Positions 32,959 through 44,000 of a stretch of DNA of 64,000 nucleotides are shown one piece after another. Both the position numbers and the translations under genes were made by a program. Numbering within the stretch: position 1 is the first letter of the stretch; each line of letters opens with the position of its first letter. The stretch is taken from the NCBI GenBank assembly GCA_018340805.1, contig JACMZG010001863.1, positions 60,262,300-60,326,299 on the forward strand. Direction: 5' to 3'. The notes under the pieces are model-generated. The model saw nothing but the letters and a program-made list of their open reading frames with translations, was not told where the DNA came from and did not search any database. The DNA is from Microvelia longipes (Eukaryota > Arthropoda > Insecta > Hemiptera > Veliidae).

Positions 32959-33002
32959 AGCGTAACCGGCTTTCAACCAACTAAAGGTCATCATCAGTGC
33001 CT
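32959..33002 (-). ncRNA. Candidate minimal hammerhead-like motif
   Basis: Minus strand: GGCA-CTGATGA-U-GACC..GGTT-GAAA-GCCGGTT-A. Core boxes are complete. AGCCGGUU is self-complementary with G.U pairs. Helix I is not supported by the flanking bases, so activity is doubtful. Confidence 0.4.
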
Positions 33003-33237
33003 AACAAAAAAATAAATAAAAGAAATTACAAAATGGTAAAAAACAAAAATCTAAAACTAAGTTAAAATATAAAAGCCCCCTCTTCAATGCGAAGTTAGTC
33101 TAATAACAGTCAACAGTAAGAAAAAGACTCAAAACCTAGCTTCCTAACACCTCACCGATATGTTTTATCTTTTTATTCTTTTGTCAAACAAATGTCACAA
33201 AGGTTGTCTCTTGCAATGCTTTTTAGGGTGCTGTAAA

Positions 33238-33372
33238 AAATTGTCCGGAGTCGATACCATCACAGAAAGTAATAAAAGCCAGGGTTCCCAGGTTCGAATC
33301 TTTGTACTGGCAATAATTTTTTATCGTGGCACACATGTTCGCACGCCGGGCGAATTTTCTTGGAAATCTTTG
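33238..33372 (+). mobile_element. tRNA-derived SINE fragment (family 3)
   Basis: Box B-like CCAGGTTCGAATCTTTGTAC and the end CGCCGGGCGAATTTTCTTGG. It lies about 100 bp left of the assembly gap. Twenty bases spanning 33356-33375 (TTTCTTGGAAATCTTTGGTT) also occur in every 558-bp unit of the coding array, perhaps by chance. Confidence 0.55.
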
Positions 33373-33473
33373 GTTCCGTGGCATCTACCTCTTATGTCAC
33401 CCTCGTTAGCATAATGTCTAAGACAGACAGGACAAAAATACTCCCATGGAACACAGTTATACTTGGCAGAATA

Positions 33474-33483
33474 NNNNNNNNNN
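33474..33483. other. Assembly gap (10 N)
   Basis: Ten N between SINE-containing sequence and the coding repeat array, a conventional size for a join of unknown length. A lone N at 38843 marks the other edge. The array may thus be collapsed, expanded or misplaced. Confidence 0.95.
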
Positions 33484-36400
33484 CTTTACTTACCAGTTTC
33501 ACAGCGCATGGTTTCAGAGTAGTTGTTGTTGGTTTACGTGTTGTTGTTTTAGTTGATGGCTTAGGTGTTGTTTTGATTGGTGGTATTTTGACTTTCTCAA
33601 CACAACCTTTTATCAGCAATTTCACTTTAATCACTTTAGTTACTTCAAACTTGACAATCACTTTCTTTACATAATGATGTGGTTTTTTCAAAACGTTCTC
33701 AAATCATCAATAATTGTTTTCAATGATACTTTAATTGTTTTCTTTACAGGTCGTTTAACATTTGGTTTTATGAATTTTCGTTTATGAATTACAATTGTAA
33801 CAGACTTGAAGTATTTGCTCAATTTGTCACCTGGATTTACCGATATTACTTTCAATCCGACTGATGTGATTCTATTTGGTTTATTTGTCTAGTGCCTTTT
33901 ACGATATTGACAACAATTGTGTGTTTTTTGCCAGGTTTAAATTCGACACCTTGTTTTGGATTTTTCCAATCAGGTCTCAATTTTTTAATATCTTTCTTGG
34001 AAATCTTTGGTTGAACTGTAATCTTTGTCAAATCTCCATCTTTACTTACCAGTTTCACAGCGCATGGTTCAGAGTAGTTGTTGTTGGTTTACGTGTTGTT
34101 GTTTTAGTTGATGGCTTAGGTGTTGTTTTGATTGGTGGTATTTTGACTTTCTCAACACAACCTTTTATCAGCAATTTCACTTTAATCACTTTAGTTACTT
34201 CAAACTTGACAATCACTTTCTTTACATAATGATGTGGTTTTTTCAAAACGTTCTTCAAATCATCAATAATTGTTTTCAATGATACTTTAATTGTTTTCTT
34301 TACAGGTCGTTTAACATTTGGTTTTATGAATTTTCGTTTATGAATTACAATTGTAACAGACTTGAAGTATTTGCTCAATTTGTCACCTGGATTTACCGAT
34401 ATTACTTTCAATCCGACTGATGTGATTCTATTTGGTTTATTTTGTCTAGTGCCTTTTACGATATTGACAACAATTGTGTGTTTTTTGCCAGGTTTAAATT
34501 CGACACCTTTTGGATTTTTCCAATCAGGTCTCAATTTTTTAATATCTTTCTTGGAAATCTTTGGTTGAACTGTAATCTTTGTCAAATCTCCATCTTTACT
34601 TACCAGTTTCACAGCGCATGGTTTCAGAGTAGTTGTTGTTGGTTTACGTGTTGTTGTTTTAGTTGATGGCTTAGGTGTTGTTTTGATTGGTGGTATTTTG
34701 ACTTTCTCAACACAACCTTTTATCAGCAATTTCACTTTAATCACTTTAGTTACTTCAAACTTGACAATCACTTTCTTTACATAATGATGTGGTTTTTTCA
34801 AAACGTTCTTCAAATCATCAATAATTGTTTTCAATGATACTTTAATTGTTTTCTTTACAGGTCGTTTAACATTTGGTTTTATGAATTTTCGTTTATGAAT
34901 TACAATTGTAACAGACTTGAAGTATTTGCTCAATTTGTCACCTGGATTTACCGATATTACTTTCAATCCGACTGATGTGATTCTATTGGTTTATTTTGTC
35001 TAGTGCCTTTTACGATATTGACAACAATTGTGTGTTTTTTGCCAGGTTTAAATTCGACACCTTGTTTTGGATTTTTCCAATCAGGTCTCAATTTTTTAAT
35101 ATCTTTCTTGGAAATCTTTGGTTGAACTGTAATCTTTGTCAAATCTCCATCTTTACTTACCAGTTTCACAGCGCATGGTTTCAGAGTAGTTGTTGTTGGT
35201 TTACGTGTTGTTGTTTTAGTTGATGGCTTAGGTGTTGTTTTGATTGGTGGTATTTTGACTTTCTCAACACAACCTTTTATCAGCAATTTCACTTTAATCA
35301 CTTTAGTTACTTCAAACTTGACAATCACTTTCTTTACATAATGATGTGGTTTTTTCAAAACGTTCTTCAAATCATCAATAATTGTTTTCAATGATACTTT
35401 AATTGTTTTCTTTACAGGTCGTTTAACATTTGGTTTTATGAATTTTCGTTTATGAATTACAATTGTAACAGACTTGAAGTATTTGCTCAATTTGTCACCT
35501 GGATTTACCGATATTACTTTCAATCCGACTGATGTGATTCTATTTGGTTTATTTTGTCTAGTGCCTTTTACGATATTGACAACAATTGTGTGTTTTTTGC
35601 CAGGTTTAAATTCGACACCTTGTTTTGGATTTTTCCAATCAGGTCTCAATTTTTTAATATCTTTCTTGGAAATCTTGGTTGAACTGTAATCTTTGTCAAA
35701 TCTCCATCTTTACTTACCAGTTTCACAGCGCATGGTTTCAGAGTAGTTGTTGTTGGTTTACGTGTTGTTGTTTTAGTTGATGGCTTAGGTGTTGTTTTGA
35801 TTGGTGGTATTTTGACTTTCTCAACACAACCTTTTATCAGCAATTTCACTTTAATCACTTTAGTTACTTCAAACTTGACAATCACTTTCTTTACATAATG
35901 ATGTGGTTTTTTCAAAACGTTTCTCAAATCATCAATAATTGTTTCAATGATACTTTAATTGTTTTCTTTACAGGTCGTTTAACATTTGGTTTTATGAATT
36001 TTCGTTTATGAATTACAATTGTAACAGACTTGAAGTATTTGCTCAATTTGTCACCTGGATTTACCGATATTACTTTCAATCCGACTGATGTGATTCTATT
36101 TGGTTTATTTTGTCTAGTGCCTTTTACGATATTGACAACAATTGTGTGTTTTTGCCAGGTTTAAATTCGACACCTTGTTTTGGATTTTTCCAATCAGGTC
36201 TCAATTTTTTAATATCTTTCTTGGAAATCTTTGGTTGAACTGTAATCTTTGTCAAATCTCCATCTTTACTTACCAGTTTCACAGCGCATGGTTTCAGAGT
36301 AGTTGTTTGTTGGTTTACGTGTTGTTGTTTTAGTTGATGGCTTAGGTGTTGTTTTGATTGGTGGTATTTTGACTTTCTCAACACAACCTTTTATCAGCAA

Positions 36401-38842
36401 TTTCACTTTAATCACTTTAGTTACTTCAAACTTGACAATCACTTTCTTTACATAATGATGTGGTTTTTTCAAAACGTTCTTCAAATCATCAATAATTGTT
36501 TTCAATGATACTTTAATTGTTTTCTTTACAGGTCGTTTAACATTTGGTTTTATGAATTTTCGTTTATGAATTACAATTGTAACAGACTTGAAGTATTTGC
36601 TCAATTTGTCACCTGGATTTACCGATATTACTTTCAATCCGACTGATGTGATTCTATTTGGTTTATTTTGTCTAGTGCCTTTTACGATATTGACAACAAT
36701 TGTGTGTTTTTTGCCAGGTTTAAATTCGACACCTTGTTTTGGATTTTTCCAATCAGGTCTCAATTTTTTAATATCTTTCTTGGAAATCTTTGGTTGAACT
36801 GTAATCTTTGTCAAATCTCCATCTTTACTTACCAGTTTCACAGCGCATGGTTTCAGAGTAGTTGTTGTTGGTTTACGTGTTGTTGTTTTAGTTGATGGCT
36901 TAGGTGTTGTTTTGATTGGTGGTATTTTGACTTTCTCAACACAACCTTTTATCAGCAATTTCACTTTAATCACTTTAGTTACTTCAAACTTGACAATCAC
37001 TTTCTTTACATAATGATGTTTTTTTCAAAACGTTCTTCAAATCATCAATAATTGTTTTCAATGATACTTTAATTGTTTTCTTTACAGGTCGTTTAACATT
37101 TGGTTTTATGAATTTTCGTTTATGAATTACAATTGTAACAGACTTGAAGTATTTGCTCAATTTGTCACCTGGATTTACCGATATTACTTTCAATCCGACT
37201 GATGTGATTCTATTTGGTTTATTTTGTCTAGTGCCTTTTACGATATTGACAACAATTGTGTTTTTTTGCCAGGTTTAAATTCGACACCTTGTTTTGGATT
37301 TTTCCAATCAGGTCTCAATTTTTTAATATCTTTCTTGGAAATCTTTGGTTGAACTGTAATCTTTGTCAAATCTCCATCTTTACTTACCAGTTTCACAGCG
37401 CATGGTTTCAGAGTAGTTGTTGTTGGTTTACGTGTTGTTGTTTTAGTTGATGGCTTAGGTGTTGTTTTGATTGGTGGTATTTTGACTTTCTCAACACAAC
37501 CTTTTATCAGCAATTTCACTTTAATCACTTTAGTTACTTCAAACTTGACAATCACTTTCTTTACATAATGATGTGGTTTTTTCAAAACGTTCTTCAAATC
37601 ATCAATAATTGTTTTCAATGATACTTTAATTGTTTTTTTTACAGGTCGTTTAACATTTGGTTTTATGAATTTTCGTTTATGAATTACAATTGTAACAGAC
37701 TTGAAGTATTTGCTCAATTTGTCACCTGGATTTACCGATATTACTTTCAATCCGACTGATGTGATTCTATTTGGTTTATTTTGTCTAGTGCCTTTTACGA
37801 TATTGACAACAATTGTGTGTTTTTTGCCAGGTTTAAATTCGACACCTTGTTTTGGATTTTTCCAATCAGGTCTCAATTTTTTAATATCTTTCTTGGAAAT
37901 CTTTGGTTGAACTGTAATCTTTGTCAAATCTCCATCTTTACTTACCAGTTTCACAGCGCATGGTTTCAGAGTAGTTGTTGTTGGTTTACGTGTTGTTGTT
38001 TTAGTTGATGGCTTAGGTGTTGTTTTGATTGGTGGTATTTTGACTTTCTCAACACAACCTTTTATCAGCAATTTCACTTTAATCACTTTAGTTACTTCAA
38101 ACTTGACAATCACTTTCTTACATAATGATGTGGTTTTTTCAAAACGTTCTTCAAATCATCAATAATTGTTTTCAATGATACTTTAATTGTTTTCTTTACA
38201 GGTCGTTTAACATTTGGTTTTATGAATTTTCGTTTATGAATTACAATTGTAACAGACTTGAAGTATTTGCTCAATTTGTCACCTGGATTTACCGATATTA
38301 CTTTCAATCCGACTGATGTGATTCTATTTGGTTTATTTTGTCTAGTGCCTTTTACGATATTGACAACAATTGTGTGTGTTTTTTGCCAGGTTTAAATTCG
38401 ACACCTTGTTTTGGATTTTTCCAATCAGGTCTCAATTTTTTAATATCTTTCTTGGAAATCTTTGGTTGAACTGTAATCTTTGTCAAATCTCCATCTTTAC
38501 TTACCAGTTTCACAGCGCATGGTTTCAGAGTAGTTGTTGTTGGTTTACGTGTTGTTGTTTTAGTTGATGGCTTAGGTGTTGTTTTGATTGGTGGTATTTT
38601 GACTTTCTCAACACAACCTTTTATCAGCAATTTCACTTTAATCACTTTAGTTACTTCAAACTTGACAATCACTTTCTTTACATAATGATGTGGTTTTTTC
38701 AAAACGTTCTTCAAATCATCAATAATTGTTTTCAATGATACTTTAATTGTTTTCTTTACAGGTCGTTTAACATTTGGTTTTATGAATTTTCGTTTATGAA
38801 TTACAATTGTAACAGACTTGAAGTATTTGCTCAATTTGTCAC
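33484..38842 (-). CDS. Giant tandem-repeat protein, 9.6 units of 186 residues (partial, both ends missing)
   Basis: The minus strand carries 9.6 head-to-tail 558-bp units, each open for 186 codons. One unit begins KPCAVKLVSKDGDLTKI, continues through KLRPDWKNPKQGVEFKPGKK, GLKVISVNPGDKLSKYFKSV and KKPHHYVKKVIVKFEVTK to LLIKGCVEKVKIPP, then the linker TTPKPSTKTTTRKPTTTT. It has 44 Lys (24%), two Cys (residues 3 and 157 of the unit as started here) and alternating hydrophobic runs suggesting a beta-rich domain, with a mucin-like Thr/Pro linker between domains. No signal peptide or end is present. Frame breaks (for example near 34071, 34986, 35675, 36306, 37020, 38118) are 1-3-base length changes, mostly in T runs, while base substitutions are almost absent, so sequencing error is likelier than decay. 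Function unknown; a secreted structural, cuticular, adhesive or silk-like role is only a guess. Confidence 0.75.
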
Positions 38843-38887
38843 NATAAAATAAATTATTATATCATTCATTTTATATTTTTAATAAGT

Positions 38888-38935
38888 TTCACACTTTAAC
38901 CGTTAGGGCCTCTCTAGTAATAATATCTCTATGTT
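38888..38935 (+). repeat. 3' end of MITE-A
   Basis: CTCTAGTAATAATATCTCTATG terminus (last 20 bases AGTAATAATATCTCTATG plus flanks) directly beside the array's right edge. Only the end is present. Confidence 0.6.
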
Positions 38936-39397
38936 TCTATATAGTAAGCAGACTATTCTTCTTTTAAACTTTTGGTTCTCAACCACCTCCTTATCATCTC
39001 CCAGTTCTAAATGATCTTAAAATGCTCCTCGTTGGTCGGTAACCCCCAACTTCGAAGTTGATATTAAGTGGTTAAGTAAAGTATGTCACTATCTTCTTTT
39101 GAAAGAAAATATTCTTCCAGTAAAGTAAGAGGAATAGGAAGATAGTACCCTCCTTCAAGTTTTTAAAAACTCGTTAACATGTTGCTTATCATTCACTCCC
39201 TTATCACTGACTCTCTTATCATTTAATAAGCAAAATAAATTATTGTTGGTTTCGCTTCTTCGATATTTTACATGAAAATTGTCATGTAAAAATAAGAAAG
39301 TCTTGATTTTAATATTGTCGAATGGACTAAGACAGGGTTACGTTAAGTGTGGCCCGTGAGCTAATGGACAAAATATTGAACAAACAAACATTAATTA
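38936..39397. other. No recognised feature
   Basis: AT-rich unique-looking sequence between the array and the SINE. No exon for the adjacent repeat protein was recognised. Confidence 0.45.
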
Positions 39398-39413
39398 CTT
39401 AATTTTAATGCTA

Positions 39414-39965
39414 GTAGTAGTAATATGGGGGAGTGGTAGTAACTACCAGGCAAGTAGCCACGTGGTTAGGCCCTTTTGCCAGCTCCCTAAGATAGTGTTC
39501 TACTCCTTTAATTTCAAGTGTAGGTATATTGTCATCTAATCTAGACAGAAGAGCCGTGAATTTCTATGGTTCCTCTCATGCTTTTTCAAGCAATCATACA
39601 TATTTACACTGACTCTTATAGTCTAGTGAAAACTGGGAAACAACACGTGTTCTCACTGTTAAACCAAACTTCCTCACACTTTAAACTAGAAGGCAGAAAC
39701 AGTATAGTATTATAATGAATCTACTATGAGGGTCCTAAATTTTGCCTATACAAAGTTTCATTTAGGGTAAGGGATCTTTAACGAGTACCTGACAACGTAC
39801 AGGCTCGAGACCACCGGCTTTACGTCCCTTCTGAAGGACGTGGTACGCAGAATTTTTATCCCTCTCATAAAAATCCTAGAGGCCCGTGCTGGGATTGAAC
39901 CCATGACTAAAGTCCATTCATTCTGTATATTGGCCGCGTACCTTAACCACTACACCACGGGTGAC
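39414..39965 (-). mobile_element. Full-length tRNA-derived SINE (family 1) with 16-bp target duplication
   Basis: On the minus strand the head reads CCCGTGGTGTAGTGGTTAAG (box A) ... GGGTTCAATCCCAGCACGGG (box B), followed by a ~450-bp body and a short (TAC)n tail. A perfect duplication CTTAATTTTAATGCTA flanks it (39398-39413 and 39966-39981), so the insertion is recent. At 552 bp it is long for a SINE. It does not encode protein; a 3' region shared with a partner LINE was not identified. Confidence 0.9.
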
Positions 39966-40117
39966 CTTAATTTTAATGCTATTATAAATAATAATTATAA
40001 TAATAGTTATCATAAATTAAAGGAACAAAGAAGAGTCTCTCCAACAAATTACTGTCCTGCTAGCACTATAGTTCCAACTCTCTCGCATAAATACGCTAGG
40101 AGCTAAGATTACAACAG

Positions 40118-40615
40118 ACACACACACACACACATACCCACAGACAATATTGACAGAACCATTCAGAATGTTTTAAAAACACCTAAAAAGGTTAACACAT
40201 AAAGCTTGTATTGTACATTACAATTATTACAATTATTCAGAATGTTTTAAAACACATTACTGTATGTACATTACAATTAGTACATTACAAATTCAGAATG
40301 TTTTAAAAACACATTAGCTTGTATTGTACATTACAATTATTACAATTACAATTAGTACATTACAATTATTCAGAATGTTTTAAAAACACATTAGCTTGTA
40401 TTGTACATTACAATATTACAATTACAATTAGTAATTTACAATTATTCATTTTTAAAAACACATTAGCTTGTATTGTACAATACAATTAGCAATTAGTACA
40501 TTACAATATTCAGAAACACATTAGCTTGTATTGTACATTAAAATTATTCAGATGTTTAAAAACACCTAAAAGGTTAACACATAAAGCTTGTATTGTACAT
40601 TACGGAGATAAAGGT
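40118..40615 (+). repeat. (AC)n and a ~75-bp degenerate minisatellite
   Basis: An (AC)n run at 40118-40134 precedes five or six imperfect units of ATTCAGAATGTTTTAAAA, CACATTAGCTTGTATTG and TACATTACAATTA words. Unit lengths vary because the TACAATTA part is itself repeated. Confidence 0.75.
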
Positions 40616-40734
40616 CATAAGTTGAACTTTTTGGAGAACTTAGAGATATTCAGAAGTCAAGACACTGTTGGTGATCTGAATTTGAATGAAAGAGGGGAGC
40701 GAACGCCGCTTATCAATGTGCTACTACGAGCGCC

Positions 40735-41015
40735 CAAAGAGACTAAAACTATTAGAGGGAGACCCGTTTAACACAGTGATAAGGGGTCTGGAAAAGTGAA
40801 ACGTTTCCATAGGTGCCCTAACTGTACTTACCCCCACTATAGTCTCCCTAGAGAGAGCGAACTACTCCCATCCCCCTACAACGTCTACGGAGCACATATT
40901 TATACACCCAAAGAGACTAAAACTTTGACGTCACCAATGTACCGTTACGGCACCTAGCTACCCAAGGAATGATAAGAGCTGTCGTATCCTCCCTCTAATA
41001 GTTTTAGTCTCTTTG
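40735..41015. mobile_element. hAT-type MITE with 8-bp duplication (copy 1, 281 bp)
   Basis: The ends CAAAGAGACTAAAACTATTA and the complementary TAATAGTTTTAGTCTCTTTG are inverted. CGAGCGCC is duplicated exactly on both sides (40727-40734 and 41016-41023). Eight-bp duplications and CA..TG ends are typical of hAT transposons. The start of the end repeat recurs internally at about 40910-40930, and the element is shorter than copy 2 (47084-47541). Non-autonomous. Confidence 0.9.
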
Positions 41016-41310
41016 CGAGCGCCGCACCCTGCATCCACCAGTATATTTCTTGTTTCAAGCCTACTCAAACCTTCTTGATTTTGTTTTATATTTAAAACTA
41101 CCTTTTGCAACACTTTTATCTCAGCTCAACGGTAATATTTCTATTTATTCTTTTTTAATTTATTTATTTATTTACATATTAGTATTTATTTTTATTTATT
41201 TATATTTTAATTATCGCTCCATTTCTGTAATTTATCTGTTTCTTTGGTATATTTTTGTAATTTTTTTATGTATAGTTTGTTTTGACATTTTTTGTCTTAT
41301 ATATTTAATA

Positions 41311-41351
41311 GGCACTGATGATGACCTCTTGTTAGGTCGAAAGCGCTCTGC
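41311..41351 (+). ncRNA. Best-preserved minimal hammerhead ribozyme, family H
   Basis: GGCA-CTGATGA-U-GACCT-CTTGTT-AGGTC-GAAA-GCGCT-C-TGCT. Helix II GACCT/AGGTC is fully paired. Helix III is the self-complementary AGCGCU. Cleavage would follow C 41348. Helix I pairs GGCA with TGCT (last pair G.U). Only the extra U after CTGATGA departs from the canonical core. Confidence 0.6.
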
Positions 41352-41437
41352 TTTACTTTTAATAAAATCTAAAACTGTGGAGAGACTTTTTATACTTTCG
41401 TTCTATTACGATGGACTCCATTTATGCTCATTCTCAA
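41311..41437 (+). mobile_element. Element end of family H carrying a hammerhead
   Basis: From GGCACTGATGATGACC through GTGGAGAGACTTTTTAT to GACTCCATTTATGCTCATTC it aligns with the right arm and flank of 27762-28007. Upstream sequence (41050-41310) is T-rich with (TTTA)n, and the CTCAACGGT block precedes the motif as at 27912 and 54908. Left end not found. Confidence 0.6.
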
Positions 41438-41449
41438 ACACCTAAAAAG

Positions 41450-42060
41450 GTTAATTCAGGTAAAATTCCGGTTTCAGATTTTTCGCAAACACAATTCTTC
41501 TTCAAAATACGGAAAAGACGGCATAAACGAGGATAAGTAGAAAAGAGAAAAAGCTCAAAGACAGCAGAAACAAGGTAAAAAATAAATTAAATCAATCACC
41601 AGGTAAAAAGTGAATGACTCAGCAAGTCTGGCTCGAGTACCTGTGTCAGGAGTCACGTTAAGTAAGGTAAGGTAAGTCTATTGTCAAGGGACGTATAAAG
41701 TGATAACCTGACACGTCTATTGTAGCAGACTTCTTTGCCAAGCTGTTATTATCCACTTCAAACTTCTATTCTTTTCACCTAATGCCTATTCATTTCCGTT
41801 AGTGTTTACAGCTGGGTATGAGGGTTTCTCATCACAGTATAAACTAAGATAAATATAAATTAAATAAACAGTCATTACGTCTCCATCTATTTCTGTTTTG
41901 TAACAAGTTCGGAAAACCGTATTTGTAAGAAAATAATGAAAGAGATATAAAAGAGTAGAAGAAAAGAAAGGAGAAAAGGAAATAATCAAGATATGAAGAG
42001 ATTTGGGTTTAAAGCTCTTTCTCAGTGCAATATCAAGTTATGACTCTTTATTAAAAAATA
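41450..42060. other. Purine-rich stretch, no gene recognised
   Basis: A/G-rich plus strand with GAAAAGAG-type words (41490-41590, 41935-42010). No frame with recognisable motif. Confidence 0.35.
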
Positions 42061-42117
42061 AATAAATAAAATAAATAAATAAATAAAATAAATAATATAT
42101 ATATAAATAAATAAATA

Positions 42118-42118
42118 A

Positions 42119-42170
<52 letters not shown>
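42118..42170. repeat. (TA)n microsatellite
   Basis: TA array preceded by (AAAT)n. Confidence 0.9.
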
Positions 42171-42174
<4 letters not shown>

Positions 42175-42200
42175 CGTGTGTTTTATAGTTATTATAATTA

Positions 42201-42334
42201 GATCATTTGATGCTACCGAGTTTAGCAAAACAAAAATAGTTGACACAATATAATTGTGCGAGAGACACCTAAGAAATGTAGCATTGAATTTTGCTTGTTA
42301 CATTTCCGAGGTGTCTTTCGCAGAATTATATTGT
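42201..42334 (-). mobile_element. Solo, internally deleted element G with 13-bp duplication
   Basis: GTTATTATAATTA is duplicated exactly (42188-42200 and 42335-42347). Between lie an ACAATATAATT..GCG end, an inverted copy of the same end and the CTCGGTAGCATCAAATGAT terminus, matching the ends of 22623-24172 on the opposite strand. The ribozyme-bearing part is missing. This copy fixes the element boundaries. Confidence 0.8.
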
Positions 42335-42372
42335 GTTATTATAATTATTTAATACATTCATAACAACGGAGT

Positions 42373-42599
42373 CTGCCTCCGTTGCCGTGATCGTAAAGGC
42401 GTTCGATATCGGCACCGGAGGTCCGGGGTTCGCAGCCCGGGATATGCTCTAAGATTTTATGAATAGTATTTGTATTGAAATGATTTCGCCAACTTGAATT
42501 AATTCTTAGAGTGTAGTAGATGCAACCCACCTGAGGTGGTTCCCGCAGGGTGAATACCCTGATGGGCCGAAAGGCCCTAAAACGGGCATTTTATTTTTT
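42373..42599 (+). mobile_element. tRNA-derived SINE (family 2) with 13-bp target duplication
   Basis: The head CTCCGTTGCCGTGATCGTAA and box B-like CCGGGGTTCGCAGCCCGG lead to a body TGAGGTGGTTCCCGCAGGG and a T-rich end. ATAACAACGGAGT is perfectly duplicated (42360-42372 and 42600-42612). Near the 3' end GGGCC-GAAA-GGCCC makes a 5-bp hairpin with a GNRA-type loop. Partner LINE unknown. Confidence 0.88.
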
Positions 42600-42612
42600 A
42601 TAACAACGGAGT

Positions 42613-43439
42613 GAAAGGGCCCAATACTCATAGAAAATCCCAAAAGAACTCCTAAAGACAAATGTTTTAAAATATTTTCAATATGTTACCTAAATCTAGG
42701 GTCATTAAGATCCTATTTATTTTACCTAGACTTTTAAGGACCCCTTAACGAAAGTAGGCTCTAACATATTTTTATTTAATTTTTTAATATAATGCTATGA
42801 CGATTTGCAATTGTAAAAAAATACTTATACGCAAATAAAAATAAAAAAAAAATTATTTATTCATACTCAATCAATGCCCTAAAACAGCATCAAGAGGCTC
42901 TAGATGTTTATGTTTTTTAAGTAATTAAAAATATATTCTTAATTATAGATCTTTAAGGCCTCTATTCAATATGCCTGGACCTTTGAAGATCCTATAAAGG
43001 AAGACTATAAGGGATTCTAATTTTCTTTGACAAGTCCATCTAGATGTTTATGCATCAGCTTCATGGCTGAATATAAAATAGTGTTAAAACATGGCCTCGC
43101 TATGATTGCTTATCAACGCTGTCTTCGTCAGTAGACATACAAATTAATTCGACCGCCTAAACTCAAATTTAATTTTTTAATTATAACTAAAAAAGTTGAA
43201 TTAATAATAAAATTAGTAATTTGCCAAATACCCAGTCAACTTGATTACTAGCAACTTTGCCCCCCCCCCTCTTAGTCTGATCTACTGATGAAAGGATTTC
43301 GAATTATTTTTTTTGGTGTGATACCCTTATAAAAACCACATAAAAAATATCAGATTTTGTTCGCTTTAAGATAAATTTCATTATGTTTTATATTTTAAGT
43401 AAAAAACTTCTCAGCCAATTCTTTCATTTACTTGTTTAA
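42613..43439. other. No gene; old repeat words
   Basis: Recurring TTAAGG.CC and AGGGTC words resemble 24580-25010. AT-rich; nothing else recognised. Confidence 0.35.
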
Positions 43440-44000
43440 ATTAAAATGAATAAAATAGGTTTAGAAGACAAGGGGGGTATTATTGGGGAAATTTCAGATA
43501 AAAGAAAACAATAACAATAAGAGGAGGGGGGATGGGGGATAGTTGATAAAATTTGAGAACACTCCCCTTCTACTTGTCTTTATTCAAAAAATATTTTAAA
43601 ACGCTAATGTCGGTTTTTATTGTTTCTTAGATTTCAATGAAAGAGATTTGTAAGAAAGGGAAAGAACAGATAAAGGTCGAGAAAAGTATTGCGTTTACTC
43701 GAATCAACCGTGAAATAATTCAGACGAGAAAATCTTTCAACAAAATAACAGAGAGACAAAAAGTTTCAACAAAGATACAATACGGACAGAATGGGGTTAT
43801 CAAAACTCCTCGCTAGGGGGCGTCGTAAAGAATAAAGTATTATTCAGGAAAAAAACGAAAGAAGGGAATGAATGGAAAAACTAAACAAAACCTGACAATG
43901 GTCAGGAAAACAATGAAAGAAAAATGAGGAGGTGATGAAAAGAATTTTCGAACAAAAGGAATAAAAACAATTGTCAAAAGGATGAAGACAACACACCGCC
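43440..44000. other. Purine-rich stretch of about 560 bp
   Basis: The plus strand is strongly A/G-biased (GAAAGAGA, AAAGAAGGGAATG words). No long frame or RNA motif. Compositional bias could mark an old retroelement or an unusual DNA structure. Confidence 0.4.

Noticed and set aside
34362..38008. Repeated plus-strand frames of 60-75 codons in the 558-bp array
   Set aside because: They are shadows of the minus-strand frame, contain stops within each unit and are Phe/Cys-rich from the reverse complement of Lys codons.
33484..38842. Splice-like signals inside the array (CTGGTAAGTAAAG on minus, TTTCTTTACAGG on plus)
   Set aside because: They occur inside a continuous 186-codon frame on the minus strand and the acceptor-like string is on the other strand; no exon-intron structure is needed.
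39880..39965. A genuine tRNA gene on the minus strand
   Set aside because: Box A and B are present but no cloverleaf closes, and the sequence continues into a SINE body with target duplication.
43287..43310. CTGATGA...TTTCGAA near 43287 as a hammerhead
   Set aside because: Helix II does not form and GAAA is on the wrong strand.
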